The notes beneath the pieces were generated by a model that was not told the origin of the DNA, did not search any database, and was given only the letters and a program-made list of their open reading frames with translations. Positions 62,261-64,000 of a DNA stretch of 64,000 nt are shown here, piece by piece (positions within the stretch are counted from its first letter, which is position 1; each line of letters begins with the position of its first letter). Source of the DNA: Polytrichum commune. Lineage: Eukaryota > Streptophyta > Polytrichopsida > Polytrichales > Polytrichaceae. The position numbers and the translations under genes are program-made. Where the stretch lies: assembly GCA_950295325.1 (NCBI GenBank), contig OX485806.1, positions 31,560,001-31,624,000 of the forward strand, written 5' to 3'.

Positions 62261-62745
62261 CAGACCCTGTGCGTTAACGCGCAGGGTCTGTGTGTCCAAC
62301 TACAGGTCTACCAAAGTTAGGGGCGAGGTTTGGGTCGAACGACCCAAACTGTCCATGCAGAAAGTTTGGGTCGTTCGACCCAAACTAGGCAAACAGTTTG
62401 GGTCGCTCGACCCAAACTGTCCGCAATTTACGCCAGATTATGCGCAATTACCCTGTCATTACGAAAGTGCAAACAAACCTTGTACTGCACCTGTAAATGA
62501 GAGAGCTTGCAGCGACAAACTCAGGTCCGACAGATGAGAGAGAAAAGACTGAATGCTTTGGAGGTGGCAATTTATACTACTCGTCCCTGTAGCCATATTT
62601 AGCGTGGCTCTTCGTGGCCCCGCATAGCCGCTAGAAAGTTGCTAGCGTAGACCCTGTGCGTTAACGCATAGGGTCTGCTCTGGCAACTTTGAGGCCACTG
62701 TGTGTTAGGGCATAGACCCTGTGCGTTAACGCACAGGGCCGAGAC
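62261..62745. repeat. Mixed palindromes in intron 1 of copy 2
   Basis: Three 22-bp palindromes GTTTGGGTCG-NN-CGACCCAAAC lie at 62328-62349 (centre AA), 62364-62385 (TT) and 62396-62417 (CT). Three copies of ACCCTGTGCGTT joined to its reverse complement, partly imperfect, lie at about 62261-62290, 62649-62676 and 62713-62740. Confidence 0.9.
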
Positions 62746-63208
62746 ATGAATTTGAAATTTTTTTTTTGTCTGGAATTGATAGATTTGCCAAAACTTGTAA
62801 AATCTAGAAAAAATGCTAATGGGGTCTAAAAAAATAAACAAAAATATGCTATATTATCTAAATCTCCGTAGCTACAAATTCTTCTTATATTTTGTTTTGG
62901 TTTGAAATCATTTTCTTTTCTCATTCTTCTATTTATTTCCTTGTTTTGGGCCACCTCGTAGATTTTGGGTTTCGGGGCAAAAAAAAAAAGAAGCTATTTT
63001 GTGTCATTTTCTAGCTCCTATAACGTATTGCATGAATACTTGAGTAGACATATTTCTCATTTCTTGCATTCAAACCCCGTTTTGAATAGTTTTTTTGCTC
63101 CTACGCTCTGAACATTGATTTAAATTCATACAATAGATATTTGTTTTACTTTTGGGCTCTCCTAGTCGTTTTACCTCCCAACTTTTGGCCTTCCTAAGTT
63201 GCGCTTAC

Positions 63209-63680
63209 AAACCCTGTGCGTTAACGCACAGGGTTTCTCCTCCCAACTTTTTGCCTCCTAAATTGCTCTTACAAACCTGGCCTGTGCATTAACGCATAGG
63301 GTTTCTCCTCCCAACTTTTTGCCTCCTAAGTTGCTCTTACAAACCCTGTGCGTTAACGCACAGGGTTTCTCCTCCCAACTTTTGGCCTTCCTAAGTTGCT
63401 CTTACAAACCCTGTGCGTTAACGCACAGGGTTTTAGTTCCCAACTTTTGGCCTCCCTAAGTTGCTCTTATAAACCCTGTGCGTTAACGTACAAGATTTTA
63501 CCTCCCAACTTCTCGCCTCCTAAGTTGCTCTTATAAACCCTGTGCGTTCTCCTCCTGACTTCTAGCCTTCCTAAATTTCTGTTATATACCATGTGCATTA
63601 ACGTATAAGGTTTCTCCTCTCCAATTTATAACCTCTATAAATTGCTACTACATGACATGTGAGTGAACGTACAAGGTTCT
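63209..63680. repeat. 65-bp array with a 28-bp palindrome per unit
   Basis: A perfect palindrome, AAACCCTGTGCGTT followed by its reverse complement, lies at 63209-63236, 63341-63368 and 63405-63432. Variant copies sit near 63273, 63471, 63536, 63600 and 63655. Steps are 64-68 bp. The spacer is pyrimidine-rich (CTCCTCCCAACTTTTGGCC, TAAGTTGCTCTTAC). The array lies within the intron 62054-63737. Confidence 0.9.
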
Positions 63681-64000
63681 CCGTCCTAACTTACAACTTA
63701 TACACTATCAAATTATGTGAACGTTGAACTGACTTACCTTTTTGTTTGTCGTTTTCTTTGATCTCGTCTTCAATTCGGACTCTGATATACGATCGTTTAC
63801 ATCTTCTTTGTTCTTTGCACCTTCATCATCCTCCATCGCATCAAAATCCAGTGTCTTTACAATTTCTTCTACCGTATTCAACAAGTTTCTTTTCCCTTCC
63901 TTATTTGTATTATTCTTTCTCACACTCAGGTTGAACCTCTTTTTCTCGGAAGTGAAATACAAAGCTTTCCTACGTCTTTTCTTCGGCCTTACGGGTGTTC

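Larger units (their letters stand above)
58228..64000 (-). pseudogene. ParB-like / beta-class methyltransferase, copy 2, decayed, 5' end beyond the window
   Basis: Exons (minus): 64000-63738, 62053-61327, about 61190-61039, 60933-60309, 60218-59579, 59492-59140, 59047-58591, and about 58490-58228. Most junctions are GT-AG and in phase; RVLYR|YFRYFF, QELAEAS and SPTYT|TPTFM are clear. Exon 1 begins with an NLS-like PKKRRRK. Exon 2 holds WDGNHRFFAW (61452-61481) followed by VFVDSIILTP, the signature of a ParB/sulfiredoxin-like fold. Later exons give VDLVFLQFPDG (motif IV position), GRPWRGPYQKS and VVDLTCSTGASILATRACGR (motifs X and I), then LAFEGD. Lesions: in-frame TAA near 61846 and at 59957-59959, a 1-nt shift at an A-run near 60600, and another near 58965. 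The order ParB-like then beta-class methylase is familiar from phage and plasmid proteins. Either a pseudogene or indel-prone sequence. Confidence 0.65.

Noticed and set aside
62205-62537. 110-codon frame across the palindromes at 62.2-62.5 kb
   Set aside because: It reads through the palindromes (VWVERPKL-type repeats) inside an intron of copy 2, with no independent support.

Overview
This is a eukaryotic nuclear window that is AT-rich, gene-poor and repeat-rich. Genes are split by short GT-AG introns, TATA boxes and AATAAA signals are present, and there are several layers of transposable elements. The best taxonomic clue is the gene at 25.5-30.2 kb. It joins a protein kinase domain to an NB-ARC domain and leucine-rich repeats, an architecture described from mosses. 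A moss or other bryophyte is therefore my inference, not a proof.

Layout. 0-1.7 kb: the 3' part of an unusual kinase-like gene with a frameshift. 2.2-3.6 kb: small non-autonomous elements and a C-rich/G-rich foldback. 4.0-7.7 kb (minus): a decayed Mutator-like transposase with a SWIM zinc finger. 8.07-8.50 kb (minus) and 8.93-9.74 kb (plus): two divergent units, each with a TATA box. 9.8-14.6 kb: a tandem array locked to a 244-bp period, each unit carrying a palindrome. 14.7-17.6 kb: a multi-exon beta-class (circularly permuted) DNA-methyltransferase-like gene, copy 1. 17.6-25.4 kb: minisatellites, a second palindrome array (21.1-21.8 kb), a tRNA-derived SINE and a small unknown reading frame. 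25.5-30.2 kb (minus): kinase-NB-ARC-LRR gene, with possible 5' exons out to 34.8 kb. 35-58 kb: mostly repeats, including a 575-bp MITE with a 10-bp target duplication, a tandem array split by a 1.69-kb element that itself carries a nested element, foldbacks, microsatellites and gene relics. 58.2-64.0 kb (minus): methyltransferase copy 2, with a ParB/sulfiredoxin-like domain at its N-terminal side and several inactivating lesions. Its first intron (62.05-63.74 kb) holds palindromes of two more families.

Most interesting point. The window has two related genes with a bacterial-style methylase fold; a ParB-like motif is visible only in copy 2. In copy 2 a palindrome array lies in an intron supported by phase. 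In copy 1 a different palindrome array lies directly upstream of the methylase exons, probably in an intron. The arm sequences differ between loci, but the layout is the same. Whether the arrays have anything to do with the proteins is a hypothesis. Nothing here proves function, and copy 2 looks like a decaying gene or a sequence with indel errors.
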